A stretch of 64,000 nucleotides of DNA. Source: Haladaptatus sp. R4. GTDB lineage: Archaea > Halobacteriota > Halobacteria > Halobacteriales > Haladaptataceae. The position numbers and the translations under genes are program-made. Under the pieces are notes generated by a model. The model was not told the DNA's origin and did no database searches. It worked only from the letters and a program-made list of their open reading frames with translations. Each line of letters begins with the position of its first letter. Positions within the stretch are counted from its first letter, which is position 1. This document shows positions 27,715 through 36,646 of the stretch, piece after piece. The DNA lies in assembly GCF_001625445.1 (NCBI RefSeq), contig NZ_LWHG01000011.1, forward strand, positions 806,001 to 870,000. The letters run 5' to 3'.

Positions 27715-27934
27715 CTCGATGAGCTACTCGGTCAGGCGTCCCACCTACCCTCGGAATCCGATATCCGGAGAGGGCGCGTTCGGTCCGGGAAGTCGAGGTC
27801 GGTGAAAACGGGTCGGTCGCGGAACCGTCGATAGATGGCCGAGAAACCGCTCGATATCACGTTACGAGGCGAGCCGAGAAATCGTTTGAAATTCCGTCGG
27901 ACCCCACGAATCGGGGCCGTGCCACCCTCCGTAT

Positions 27935-28612
27935 CTACGGCATCCGCCACGGTCGTTCTGTGAGCGGATGCAGCGTCTCGAACGCGAAATCCGGGGTCGG
28001 GTCGGGCGTCTCGTCCGGGTCGGCCGGAACCCACACCGCGCCGAGTCCCGCGGCTTTCGCGCCGGGAACGTCTGTGTCGAGCGAGTTACCGACGTGTAGG
28101 GCGCGTTCGGGCGTGGAATCGAGTTCGGAGAGCGCACGTTCGAACGGTTCGGGGTTCGGTTTCGCCGGTGCGTCGTGACCCGCGAACACGATAGTGTCCA
28201 CGTACCGTTCGACGCCGAGCGCGGCCATCTTCGCTCGTTGCATCTCGGGCGCGCCGTTCGTGACGATTCCCAGCGCGTGCTCCCCCGTGAGCGCTTCGAG
28301 CGTTTCGGACGCGCCGGGGAGGAATCGGACTCGGGAGTGGTCTCGAACCTCGGCGAACGCGGCGGCGACGGCGCGTCCCGTCTCCTCGTCGTAGCCGTTC
28401 TCCCGCGCGATGGCCGCGAAGCAGTTGGCTCGCTGGTCATTCACGCTCAGCCCCGCTTCGAGGAACTCGTCGTACCGGGCGTGATACGCCGGAATGTCGA
28501 AAAACGAATCGACGCCGACGCGGTCGAACGACGCTGCGAGGACGTCCGGCGACCGTTGTTCGTACTCCAACAGCGTGTCGTCCAAGTCGAACAGGAGGGT
28601 ATCGATTGTCAC
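27935..28612 (-). CDS. HAD family hydrolase
   Basis: A 225-residue haloacid dehalogenase-like phosphatase. Motif I is LLFDLDDTLLEYE (nucleophile and acid Asp), motif II LGIVTNGAPEMQR, motif III Lys in APAKPNPEPFE, and motif IV VGNSLDTDVPGAKAAG. The helical cap (YHARYDEFLEAGLSV) puts it in subfamily I near phosphoglycolate phosphatases and YjjG-like nucleotidases. The substrate cannot be fixed. The 220 nt between this stop and the DHFR-like gene hold no evident gene. Confidence 0.9.
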   Translation of the reverse strand: MTIDTLLFDLDDTLLEYEQRSPDVLAASFDRVGVDSFFDIPAYHARYDEFLEAGLSVNDQRANCFAAIARENGYDEETGRAVAAAFAEVRDHSRVRFLPGASETLEALTGEHALGIVTNGAPEMQRAKMAALGVERYVDTIVFAGHDAPAKPNPEPFERALSELDSTPERALHVGNSLDTDVPGAKAAGLGAVWVPADPDETPDPTPDFAFETLHPLTERPWRMP

Positions 28613-28682
28613 TCCCGATACGTACGCGACGAGTCGATAAAAATGAACGTGACGCGCCGATTGTGCCCCCGCGTGAACGGGG

Positions 28683-29471
28683 CTACGAAACCCGTCTTTC
28701 CGCTCGTTGTGGGTGTGAGAGGGCCATCGACACCTGCTCGCCGCTCACCACCTCGGGGATGATGACCTCGTCCGCTCCGGCCTGCCGGGCGAGCGATTCG
28801 TACGTCGCGTCACCCGCGCGGGCGATGAGTTTCACTCCCGGTGCGAGTTGGGTGGTGGCGATGATTATCTGGATGTTGACGTTCGAGTCGTCTATCGCGC
28901 CGATAACCGTCTCGGCCTGCGACGCACCGGCGTCGGACAGTACCTGCTCGTGCCGTGCATCGCCTTCGACGGCGAGAAAGCCGTCGTCTATCGCTTTCCG
29001 ATGTCCCGTCTCCTTCGTCTCGATGACGACCACGTCGCGTCCCGACTCGTCGAGTTGGGCCGCGATGGTCTTTCCGAACGTTCCGTAGCCGCAGATGATA
29101 ACGTGATTTTCGAGGTTGTCGATTTCGTGTTGAATTTGCATGTGTCGTAGTTCTTCGTGTATTTGTCCGCCGAACGCCGCCGAAACGAACGTTTCACCGA
29201 TCCAGAGTCCGACGACGACGAGACCGGTGAATATCACGATGGCGTACGCCTTGACCAGCGTCTCGGGGCCCTCGTGCGTTTGGAAGTGGAGTTCGATGCT
29301 CGTCGGGTCGATGAGCCAGAACAACGCGTCCACGACGCCGACGCCGTGAACCGTGCTGAACCCGACGACCCCCGCCACGACGAGGAACACGAACGCCGCG
29401 ACCGGCCGTAACAGTCGGCGTAGAAGGGTCCTCCGAACGAACGCGCCGAGTGGGAGGGGGGCCGAAGTCAT
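28683..29471 (-). CDS. Two-TM ion channel-like protein with TrkA-N (RCK) domain, CASTOR/POLLUX-like pore
   Basis: A 262-residue protein. TM1 is at about 21-39 and TM2 at about 74-91, separated by a pore-like loop FWLIDPTSIELHFQTHEGPE that lacks the K+ selectivity filter (no GYGD). The WLIDP pattern resembles the non-canonical pore of CASTOR/POLLUX-type channels. An RCK/TrkA-N domain follows with the NAD motif HVIICGYGTFGKTIA (GYGTFG at 128-133) and GDARHEQVLSDAGASQAETV. Probable membrane channel gated by a nucleotide or metal. The ion is unknown. Transcribed opposite to its neighbours to the left. Confidence 0.8.
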   Translation of the reverse strand: MTSAPLPLGAFVRRTLLRRLLRPVAAFVFLVVAGVVGFSTVHGVGVVDALFWLIDPTSIELHFQTHEGPETLVKAYAIVIFTGLVVVGLWIGETFVSAAFGGQIHEELRHMQIQHEIDNLENHVIICGYGTFGKTIAAQLDESGRDVVVIETKETGHRKAIDDGFLAVEGDARHEQVLSDAGASQAETVIGAIDDSNVNIQIIIATTQLAPGVKLIARAGDATYESLARQAGADEVIIPEVVSGEQVSMALSHPQRAERRVS

Positions 29472-29632
29472 CGGAACCGGAGGCCGCGAATTTTTTCATG
29501 ATCGAATTCTCTTCTCGATTTCTGCTCAATTGAATCATTAGACACAGAATATTCGGCTACTTGGAAACAGATAACGCTGTTCGTGCCCGGAATTGTATTT
29601 TATAACGGCAATTAAATTGTATAATCACGCGA

Positions 29633-30118
29633 CTACGCTCGAACGTAGCCGTCCTCGACCCCCTCCGCGAGTCCCAACAGCACCGCCCAATCGAGCACGT
29701 TGTCGACGCGCTCGCGCCTCGCCGCCTCGACTCCCGAATCCCCGTCCCGTCCCCGCGATGGAACCTCCTCCCTGAAGCGCTCGAAAACGGCGTCCGCTTC
29801 GAGAGGACCCTCGTCGGAAAGCACGTCCAGCACGCTCGAAGCCCGGTACACGCGGGTTTGGAACGCCTCGGCCAGTTCGTCCCGTTCCGGTTCGCGGCGA
29901 CGACGAACGAACGTCCCATCTTCTGTCTCCTCGGCCAGTTCCAGCGCCCGCAAGAACGTGAGCCACGTTCCTGCACTGTCCCGGTTTTCGACCCCTCCCC
30001 GTCGCATCACCCGGGCACAGCAGTCGTCCGTCACGTCGGGCACCAGCGGGAGGGCACGCTGGACGTCCCGAACGAAGTCGAGGTTCTCGGGCGCTTCGGG
30101 GACGGGCTTGAACTTCAC
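29633..30118 (-). CDS. Conserved haloarchaeal protein coupled to mch
   Basis: A 161-residue acidic protein of unknown function. It looks all-helical with winged-helix-like parts (CCARVMRRGG, TWLTFLRALELAEETEDGTFV, SVLDVLSDEGPLEADAVFERF, WAVLLGLAEGVED). It starts with GTG at 30118, overlapping the mch stop (GTGA), so it is translationally coupled to mch and probably co-regulated. I cannot name the family. Repeated two-helix-plus-wing segments suggest a DNA- or protein-binding role. Confidence 0.75.
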   Translation of the reverse strand: MKFKPVPEAPENLDFVRDVQRALPLVPDVTDDCCARVMRRGGVENRDSAGTWLTFLRALELAEETEDGTFVRRRREPERDELAEAFQTRVYRASSVLDVLSDEGPLEADAVFERFREEVPSRGRDGDSGVEAARRERVDNVLDWAVLLGLAEGVEDGYVRA

Positions 30119-31047
30119 AGGTCGAAGCTACGTTTCAGGAGGTCCTCGTTCGTCTCCCCGAGGACGTGCGTCGGCCCGTCCACGACGTCCACCGTCACCT
30201 GCGCCGGGGCGAAGACGCTCTCCGGAATCTCCTCGAAGTCCCAGTCGGCGTCGTCGAAGAACGCCTCGAACGGCGTGCCGTACTCGTCGCCCGCGGTCGA
30301 CGGCAGTTCGTCGAACCGGTCGAACTCCTCCTCCACGGTGAGGTGGACTTTCCCGCCGTAGGCCAGCGCGTCGTTCGTCCGTCCGATGGCCGTCGCCTCG
30401 TCGTGGCTGACCGGAGCGACCGGGGCGGAACCCATCGCGGAGCGAATCGCCAGCGGATCGTATCCGAGTTCCGTCAGGCGGAAGACGGCGAGTTCGGCGG
30501 CCCGCGACGCCACCGAGACGCTTCCGGTCATGCTCCCGGTTGCGAACGTCGGGAGGTAGACGGAATTGGCGTCCACCTCGGCGAGGTCGGCGACGTGTTC
30601 CGCGACTTCCTCGGTCGGCGGTGTGTCGGATTCGACGGCGAGGACGGCGAAGTCGAACGCGTCGGTGTAGCCGACGCGGCGGTACTCGTCCTCCTCCGCG
30701 ACCAATGCGCGTGCGGGGCCGCTCCCGAGTCCTTCGAACCCGTCCACGGCGAGTTCCCACCCGGCCTTCTGCGAGCAGAGCAAGGCGATTGCGGGATGGT
30801 CCGTCGAGAGTTCGACGGTGGGAATCGGCGCACCAGCCACGTCGCCCATCCGGTTCTGTATCGTCGCCAATCCGGCCGTCTGGAGTTCGGCGAGCAGGAG
30901 TCCGGCCTCCATTCCACCGGCGGTTTCGACCCCGAAGTCGAGCACGGTGGCCTCGTTGTCCAGTTCGTACGCGGCGACGTTCAGTTCGTCCGCGAAGTCG
31001 ATGGCCTCGTCCACGAGTTCGAGCGCCATCCGATTGAGACTCTCCAT
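30115..31047 (-). CDS. mch: Methenyltetrahydromethanopterin (folate) cyclohydrolase
   Basis: About 310 residues, matching the family (about 315). Mch hydrolyses or forms the methenyl group of a C1-carrying pterin. Non-methanogenic haloarchaea keep the gene, presumably for tetrahydrofolate-type C1 metabolism. Motifs: LDFGVETAGGMEAGLLLAE, PIPTVELSTDHPAIALLCSQ, KAGWELAV, LGSGPARAL, YLPTFATGSMTGSVSVA and GSAPVAPVSHDEATAIGRTNDA. The ATG at 31047 (MESLNRMALELVDEA) is the natural family start. The upstream extension to 31128 is not. Coupled to the small gene downstream. Confidence 0.93.
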   Translation of the reverse strand: MESLNRMALELVDEAIDFADELNVAAYELDNEATVLDFGVETAGGMEAGLLLAELQTAGLATIQNRMGDVAGAPIPTVELSTDHPAIALLCSQKAGWELAVDGFEGLGSGPARALVAEEDEYRRVGYTDAFDFAVLAVESDTPPTEEVAEHVADLAEVDANSVYLPTFATGSMTGSVSVASRAAELAVFRLTELGYDPLAIRSAMGSAPVAPVSHDEATAIGRTNDALAYGGKVHLTVEEEFDRFDELPSTAGDEYGTPFEAFFDDADWDFEEIPESVFAPAQVTVDVVDGPTHVLGETNEDLLKRSFDL

Positions 31048-31167
31048 ACCTCCGGGTTGGTGGTCATCCGGTAAACAATTCCGGATTCGGACGTTGCGGA
31101 GACGTGTCGGCGTGTCGAGTTCGACCATCCCGACGACTCATGTGCGTCGCTAGCGTACATCGTCCGC

Positions 31168-31608
31168 ATGTCCGAAACAGGCATCGACGAGACGCTCGCG
31201 GAGGAGATCGCAGTGACCTGTCGGACGGGGGTGGGGGACACGCTGCGGAGCGTGATTCACTTCACACCGAACTCGTCCGAACTGCTGTATCTTCGGAGCG
31301 ACCTGTACGGCGGGGACCGTGAGATGGCCATGGAGCGCAAATCCGTTCTGGTGGGGAACGAGCGGCTCGGGTTCAGCACGCACGAGACGTACCAACGGCT
31401 CGAAGAGGAGGGATTCGCACCGGACATCGGCGAGTACGAGCTAACGATCCGCGCGTTCTCGGACGGATTCGTCAGTCGCGTCATCGTGGGAGACCACGGC
31501 ATCCTGCTGACGAGCGACAACCTCCCGATCGCGGATTTCGAGGACGTGGCGGTGTCGCTCCGCACGGAACTCGCCGAACGCGTCGAAGAGAGTGATGGAA
31601 CCGACTGA
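31168..31608 (+). CDS. DUF7522 family haloarchaeal protein
   Basis: A 146-residue protein with the pattern CRTGVGDTLRSVIHFTPN, ELLYLRSDLYGGD, LGFSTHETY, DIGEYELTIRAFSDG and VIVGDHGILLTSDNLPI. This is a widespread haloarchaeal family of unknown function, often found near signal-transduction genes. It is predicted cytoplasmic, alpha/beta. It lies between divergent mch and the purD gene with short spacing on both sides. Confidence 0.8.
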   Translation: MSETGIDETLAEEIAVTCRTGVGDTLRSVIHFTPNSSELLYLRSDLYGGDREMAMERKSVLVGNERLGFSTHETYQRLEEEGFAPDIGEYELTIRAFSDGFVSRVIVGDHGILLTSDNLPIADFEDVAVSLRTELAERVEESDGTD

Positions 31609-31682
31609 AATGACCACAGATTTGCATACTTCCCCGGTGGCCAACGGCAACCTTTACACCGCTGTGCCCATATCGTGGCGGT

Positions 31683-32970
31683 ATGAGTGACACCGTACTG
31701 CTGGTGGGTGGTGGCGGCCGAGAACACGCGATCGCCCGAGCGCTGGCCGAGAGCGACGCGAGCCTCTACGCCTGTGCGGGCAACCGGAACCCGGGAATCG
31801 CCCGGTTGGCCGACGGGTTCGAGACGCTGGACACGACGAACACGACGGCGGTCGTCTCCTACGCGGAGGAAGTCGACGCGACGCTCGCAGTGGTCGGACC
31901 CGAGGGACCGCTAGCGGCCGGTGTTTCGGACGCGCTGGATGACGCCGGAATCTACGCCTTCGGCCCGCACGCCGACGAGGCGCGAATCGAGACGGACAAG
32001 CGTTCCAGCGGCGGTTCATGGAGGAGCGCGATATTCCGGGCTGTCCGGATTTCGAGACCTTCGACGACATGGAGGCGGCCTGCGAGTTCATCGACGAGTA
32101 CGACGGGGACCTCGCGGTGAAACCCGCCGGACTGACGGGCGGCAAGGGTGTGAAAGTCATCGGCGACCAGGTGACCGAGGAGGAAGCGAAGGAGTATCTG
32201 CGGGACAGCGACTACGAGCGCGTGGTGCTCGAAGAGCGACTCGTCGGCGAGGAGTTCACGGTGCAGGCGCTCGTGGCGAACGGCCAACTGCGCGTGACGC
32301 CCGCGATTCAGGACCACAAGCGCGCCTACGAGGGCGACGAAGGGCCGAACACGGGCGGCATGGGCAGTTACAGTGACGCCGGTCTCGAACTCCCGTTCAT
32401 GTCCGAGGAGGACTACCACGAAGCCGTCGACGTGCTGAAGGAAACCGTCGCCGCCTTGGACGACTACCGCGGCGTGCTCTACGGTCAGTTCATGCTCACC
32501 GCCGACGGCGTGAAGGTCATCGAGTTCAACGCCCGGTTCGGCGACCCCGAGGCGATGAACACCCTTCCCGTCCTCGCGACGGACTTCCTCGACGTGCTCG
32601 TCGCCGCACGCGACGACGAGGATTTGCCCAAACTCACCTTCGAGTCGAAGGCGACCGTCTGCAAGTATGCGGTGCCTGACGGCTATCCGACCGACCCTGA
32701 AGCCGGTGCGAAAGTCAAGATCAGCGAGGAGAACGCGGGCGACGCCATCCTCTTCTACGCCAGCGTGGACGAACGCGACGACGGGATTTACACCACGACG
32801 TCCCGCTCGTTCGCCGTCGTCGGTCTCGGAGAGTCCATCGAAGAAGCCGAGGAAATCGCCGAGGAAGCGCTTTCCGTCGCTGGCGAAGAGGGTCTCCACA
32901 TGCGACACGACATCGGGACGCCGACCTCGTCCAGCGCCGGATCGACCACGTACAGGAACTCCGTAACTGA
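31683..32970 (+). CDS. purD: Phosphoribosylamine-glycine ligase, two frameshifts
   Basis: Second step of purine synthesis (GAR synthetase, ATP-grasp). N-terminal VGGGGREHAIARAL and VVGPEGPLAAG are followed by a break at about 32003: AAGCGTTCCAGCGG should probably be AAGCGTTTCCAGCGG, giving KRFQRRFMEERDIPGCPDFE. The ATP-grasp part has KPAGLTGGKGVKVIGD, GPNTGGMGSYS and EFNARFGDPEAMN. A second break at about 32920 (one missing G) restores the natural end DLVQRRIDHVQELRN with TGA at 32968-32970. Two breaks in one essential-pathway gene point to sequence error rather than decay. The full length would be about 430, normal for the family. Confidence 0.93.
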
Positions 32971-33039
32971 ACGGTACGCACCGGCTACCGGTTCGTCAGT
33001 CGGCCTATAATCAAGTCCGTTCATCCTGATGAAAACGGT

Positions 33040-33339
33040 ATGGAACGGCAACTCACGTGCGACGAGATCTTCGATGTCCTCGGAAATCGCCAGCGCCGAC
33101 ACGTCCTCTCCGCGCTGTTGGAATACGACGAGGCGACGACCGTCTCGGAACTCGCGGAGATGACGGGGTCGGAAAACGGCGGCAATCCCGAGCGGATCGA
33201 AATCGGTTTGGTCCACTCCCATCTCCCGCGTCTCGAAGGGATGGGCATCGTGGAGTACAACCCCGAAACCCGCATGGTCGAACCGACCACCGCCGTCACC
33301 GACCTCGAACCGTTTTTCGAACTAATTGAGAGTTGGTAG
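33040..33339 (+). CDS. DUF7344 winged-helix regulator
   Basis: A 99-residue protein made only of the DUF7344 winged helix: EIFDVLGNRQRRHVLSALLE, TVSELAEMTG, then VHSHLPRLEGMGIVEYNPET and the wing. Likely DNA-binding, with unknown targets. It ends 63 nt before the acyltransferase gene on the same strand. Confidence 0.8.
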   Translation: MERQLTCDEIFDVLGNRQRRHVLSALLEYDEATTVSELAEMTGSENGGNPERIEIGLVHSHLPRLEGMGIVEYNPETRMVEPTTAVTDLEPFFELIESW

Positions 33340-33401
33340 CGCGCGAAACGGGAGACCAGCGGAGAGGTAGGTTCAAGCTATTTCGGACGAAAGCGGCGGG
33401 C

Positions 33402-33917
33402 GTGAGCGACGATACGACCCGGCGCCACGAGCGAATCACGCGCCACGAAACCCCCGGTGGCCTGAACTCCTTGCAGTACTGGGCGGACGCCCGGAGTCCA
33501 CTTCGGGTTGCGATACAGTACATCGTCATCTGGCTCGTGCGGATCAACCCGAGCCTACGACTGAAAAACTGGCTCCTACGCGGAATCGGCGTCACGATCG
33601 GTCGTGGCGTGTCGTGGGGGTTGGAATCGACGCCCGACGTGTTCTGGCCGGACCTCATCACCGTCGAGGACCACGCCATCATCGGCTACGACGCGACCAT
33701 CCTCTGTCACGAGTTTTTGCAGGACGAGTATCGAACCGGCGAAGTCGTCATCGGCGAGCGCGCCATGATCGGCGCGAACGCCACCATCCTTCCCGGCGTC
33801 GAAATCGGCGACAACGCACGGGTCGCCGCCAACTCGCTCGTGACGCGGGACGTCCCCCCGGGAGCAACCGTCGCTGGTGTCCCCGCGACCGAGATGTCGA
33901 GCGACGACTCCGACTGA
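33402..33917 (+). CDS. Hexapeptide-repeat acyltransferase
   Basis: About 171 residues from a GTG at 33402 (VSDDTTRRHERITRHETPG). The frame continues upstream but overlaps the previous gene. The left-handed beta-helix is shown by imperfect hexapeptides (ITVEDHAIIGYDATI, GEVVIGERAMIGANATILPG, VEIGDNARVAANSLVTRDVP, PPGATVAGVPA), the pattern of acetyl- or other acyl-CoA transferases (NodL/CysE-like). LCHEF may give the catalytic His. The acceptor is unknown. The thiI stop is only 9 nt beyond its own stop (convergent). Confidence 0.87.
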   Translation: MSDDTTRRHERITRHETPGGLNSLQYWADARSPLRVAIQYIVIWLVRINPSLRLKNWLLRGIGVTIGRGVSWGLESTPDVFWPDLITVEDHAIIGYDATILCHEFLQDEYRTGEVVIGERAMIGANATILPGVEIGDNARVAANSLVTRDVPPGATVAGVPATEMSSDDSD

Positions 33918-33925
33918 CGCGGTAC

Positions 33926-35095
33926 TCACAACTCGACGATTTCGACGTTCTCCGTCGCTTCCTTCGCCAGTTCGTACAACCCGTCAGGCTCCGCGTTGTC
34001 CACGATTTCGTGGGTCGCGTTGGTTTCGGGGTAATCGGGCGCGAGACGGTTACAGCCCGCCGGAATCGTGGATTCGGTGAAGGTGTCGATGCGGCGGGCG
34101 CGGGCGACGATGTCGCTCTTGTCCATCGTCAGGAGCGGACGGTGGACGGGCATGCTGGTCGAGGTGCTCACGACGCCCAGATTCCGGGCCGTCTGGCTGG
34201 ACTTCTGCCCGATGGCTTCGCCGGTGACGATGCCGTGGGCGGACTCCTCGTTGGCGATGTGCTCGGCCACGCGGTACATGAACCGCCGGAAGACGAGCAT
34301 GCGGGCGGGGCCGACCTCCTCGCCGAGGAGGTTCATGGCTTCGCCTGCGGGAACCTTCCGGACGCGCATGTCCTGGTTGGGGGCGTATCTGGCGAGCTTT
34401 CGGACGGTTTCGATGGCCCGCGCTTGGTGATCGATGCCGCCGTAATCCCCCAAATCGAGGTAGATGGGGACGATGGGACTGCCGCGCTTCATCACTTCCC
34501 ACGTCGCCACGGGGGAGTCGATACCGCCGCTGACGAGCGAGACGAGTTTCGTTTGGGTGCCGAGCGGGAGGCCGCCGGGGCCGTCGCGCTTTTCCAGGAA
34601 GACGAAGGCGTCCGAGTCGCGCACTTCGACGAAGAACGTGATGTCGGGGTCGTCCAGATCGACTTCCGGGTCCTCCACGGCGTTCCAGACGGCCGTGCCG
34701 CCCTCTCGTTCGAGTTCCGTGCTGGTGAACGGGTGGTCCTTCGTCGCCCGCCGGGCGCGGACGGCGAAGGTACCGCCGTCGTACTGTTCGCGCGCCGCGT
34801 CGGCCAGCGTCTCCTCGATGACCTCCTGTTCCGGCGAAACGACCGCGGCGGGGCTGGCGGACTGCACGCCGAAGGTGTCCGCTGCGGCGGCCGTCGCCTC
34901 CTCGACGTCGGCTTCGGTCGTGTGGACCAGTAGGCGCGACCACTGTCGTTCGACTTCGGCGTCGATATCCCTCGCTTCGAGTATCGCGGCGATGTTGTCC
35001 CGAAGCCGCTTTTCCATCTCGGTCTGCACTTTCCCACTCTTCACGCCCACGTCACCGTGTCGGACGAGGACGGTGTCGGCTCCGGACGGATGCAT
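33926..35095 (-). CDS. thiI: tRNA 4-thiouridine(8) synthase ThiI
   Basis: About 389 residues. The N-terminal ferredoxin-like/THUMP region (VLVRHGDVGVKSGKVQTEME to about 165) is followed by a PP-loop adenylation domain with VSLVSGGIDSPVATWEVM. Further motifs are RRFMYRVAEHIANEE and VTGEAIGQKSSQTARNL. No C-terminal rhodanese domain is present, as in other archaeal ThiI, so sulfur comes from another source. The start is the ATG at 35095 (MHPSGADTVLVRHGDVG). The family also serves thiazole synthesis in bacteria. Confidence 0.93.
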   Translation of the reverse strand: MHPSGADTVLVRHGDVGVKSGKVQTEMEKRLRDNIAAILEARDIDAEVERQWSRLLVHTTEADVEEATAAAADTFGVQSASPAAVVSPEQEVIEETLADAAREQYDGGTFAVRARRATKDHPFTSTELEREGGTAVWNAVEDPEVDLDDPDITFFVEVRDSDAFVFLEKRDGPGGLPLGTQTKLVSLVSGGIDSPVATWEVMKRGSPIVPIYLDLGDYGGIDHQARAIETVRKLARYAPNQDMRVRKVPAGEAMNLLGEEVGPARMLVFRRFMYRVAEHIANEESAHGIVTGEAIGQKSSQTARNLGVVSTSTSMPVHRPLLTMDKSDIVARARRIDTFTESTIPAGCNRLAPDYPETNATHEIVDNAEPDGLYELAKEATENVEIVEL

Positions 35096-35181
35096 AGCCG
35101 GGCATAACAGTGGGCCGGATAAACGACTGTCGAAGGCGTATGGGGTGTCGATGTCGCCGGACACGGCGACTGTTCCCCTTT

Positions 35182-35811
35182 TCAAACCCGTTCGCTGGCG
35201 TCGAGATACGAATCGAGTAACGGCGGGAAATCCCTGCCACGAAGGTATCGGAGGCCGAAATCCTCGGCCCAGTTGACGATGCCCGTGTCCTCGGTGACGA
35301 CGCCCGCATCGAGTTCTCGGGCGAGGATGAGCAGGTCGAAATCCTCGCGGGAGTCCAAGACGCCGCGACGGAGGGTCGAGCGGTACTGGCTACGCAGGTC
35401 GGAGATGACGGACCCGACGTTGGAGTGACCGTCCTCGGACGCCTCGCGGACGGCGTTTTCGGAGACGCGGAGCCCTTTGTCCACGCGTCCGCTCATCTCG
35501 TCGATGAACCGGTAGACGAGTTCGGCGGGGATCATCACCTCGAAGCGGGCGGGGTTCTTCTTGATGACCCACGTTTCGAGCTTCGAGACGGTCGTTTCGG
35601 ACACGTCGCGCTCTTCGAGGATGGTGGTGAGTTCGTCGTGGACGGACGGCGGCATGTAACAGGAGATGTTGAGCACGAGTTTCGCGGTGGCGATGGAGTC
35701 GAGGAGACGGTCGAGTGCGTCTTCCAACCCCTCGTCTTCGTCGCGGATTTCCTCCGAGAGGAAGAGTGACGTATCGAGGACGAACCGCTGTTTCAGCGGA
35801 TGTTCCGGCAT
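35182..35811 (-). CDS. RNA ligase partner protein (PIN domain)
   Basis: A 209-residue PIN-domain protein. Conserved acids are in [54 protein letters not shown] and [18 protein letters not shown]. This matches the archaeal family named RNA ligase partner because it usually sits beside an ATP-dependent RNA ligase gene. No RNA ligase gene is next to it here; the neighbours are thiI and a non-coding stretch. Probable metal-dependent ribonuclease. Confidence 0.85.
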   Translation of the reverse strand: MPEHPLKQRFVLDTSLFLSEEIRDEDEGLEDALDRLLDSIATAKLVLNISCYMPPSVHDELTTILEERDVSETTVSKLETWVIKKNPARFEVMIPAELVYRFIDEMSGRVDKGLRVSENAVREASEDGHSNVGSVISDLRSQYRSTLRRGVLDSREDFDLLILARELDAGVVTEDTGIVNWAEDFGLRYLRGRDFPPLLDSYLDASERV

Positions 35812-36265
35812 GAATGGCGATACGCGTGAGAGGGCAAAAACACTTCCATGTCATTTGTTCACATTCATCATGGCAGAACTTCTGAACAAAGTTCATAACG
35901 ATAGATGACCAAGGTACAATTGTCGCTGGGACCACGGGAACACACCGGATGGCCCACGTCGATAAGACGTAGACGCGGAGCAAACACCAAGTCGTCGGTC
36001 AAACGACAACGAGGTCAACGCTCCGACGGAAAACCGAAGCGATGCAGAAATCGTCCGGAAGGACGGTCGTGAAGACCAAGTAACGGACGGCGTGAAAACG
36101 GCGTTCGTGAAACTGACGAGAGTCAGCCACGGTCGAAAGCGTCGTGGAAAACGTTTCCCATCCGGGTTCTAATCGTGGTTCCTGCGCGTTTCTCGTACTT
36201 ATAACCTTCCGAGCCAGCGCGCCATTTCCAAACGGTTTATACCGGAGGGAGCGCAATTCCGCGAT
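35812..36265. other. Intergenic region upstream of eIF5A
   Basis: 454 nt without a convincing reading frame. The composition is A-rich on the plus strand. TATA-like ACTTATAACC (about 36203) and the eIF5A TATA at 36236 lie in the right part. I looked for C/D-box or other small RNA signals (AGATGA near 35905, CTGA near 36115) but could not support one. Confidence 0.35.
36236..36241 (+). promoter_or_regulatory. TATA box of the eIF5A-agmatinase operon
   Basis: GGTTTATACC is centred about 27 nt before the ATG at 36266, the distance expected for a leaderless haloarchaeal transcript. Confidence 0.6.
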
Positions 36266-36646
36266 ATGGCGAAAGAGCAAAAGGAAGTCCGCGAACTTAA
36301 AGAAGGCAACTATCTGATGATGGACGACGCAGCGTGCGTCATCAAGTCCTACAGCACCGCAAAGCCGGGCAAACACGGCAGCGCGAAGGCCCGTATCGAG
36401 GGCAAAGGCGTCTTCGACGACAAGAAACGAAGCATGAGCCAGCCAGTCGACGCGAAGATCTGGGTCCCGATCATCAACCGCAAACAGGGACAGGTCGTCA
36501 ACGTCGAGAGCGAAACTGTCGCACAGGTCATGGACCTCGACACCTACGAGACCATCACCATCAAGACGCCCGAGGGAATGGGACTGTCGCCCGACGACAC
36601 CATCGAATACCTCGAGATGGACGAACAACGCAAGATCGAACGCTAA
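36266..36646 (+). CDS. eif5a: Translation initiation factor 5A (aIF5A)
   Basis: A 126-residue protein that relieves ribosome stalling, for example at poly-proline. It needs hypusine or deoxyhypusine on the Lys in the loop [13 protein letters not shown] (Lys36). The N-terminal SH3-like domain and C-terminal OB-like domain ([16 protein letters not shown]) are complete. Its stop TAA is followed at once by the ATG of an agmatinase gene, so the two are in one operon. In haloarchaea agmatine rather than spermidine is reported as the donor for deoxyhypusine and an agmatinase-like enzyme takes part, so the pairing is functionally sensible. Confidence 0.95.
   Translation: MAKEQKEVRELKEGNYLMMDDAACVIKSYSTAKPGKHGSAKARIEGKGVFDDKKRSMSQPVDAKIWVPIINRKQGQVVNVESETVAQVMDLDTYETITIKTPEGMGLSPDDTIEYLEMDEQRKIER

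Noticed and set aside
35812-36265. C/D-box small RNA upstream of eIF5A
   Set aside because: Isolated C- and D-like words are present but not in a coherent C-D'-C'-D order with closing stem.
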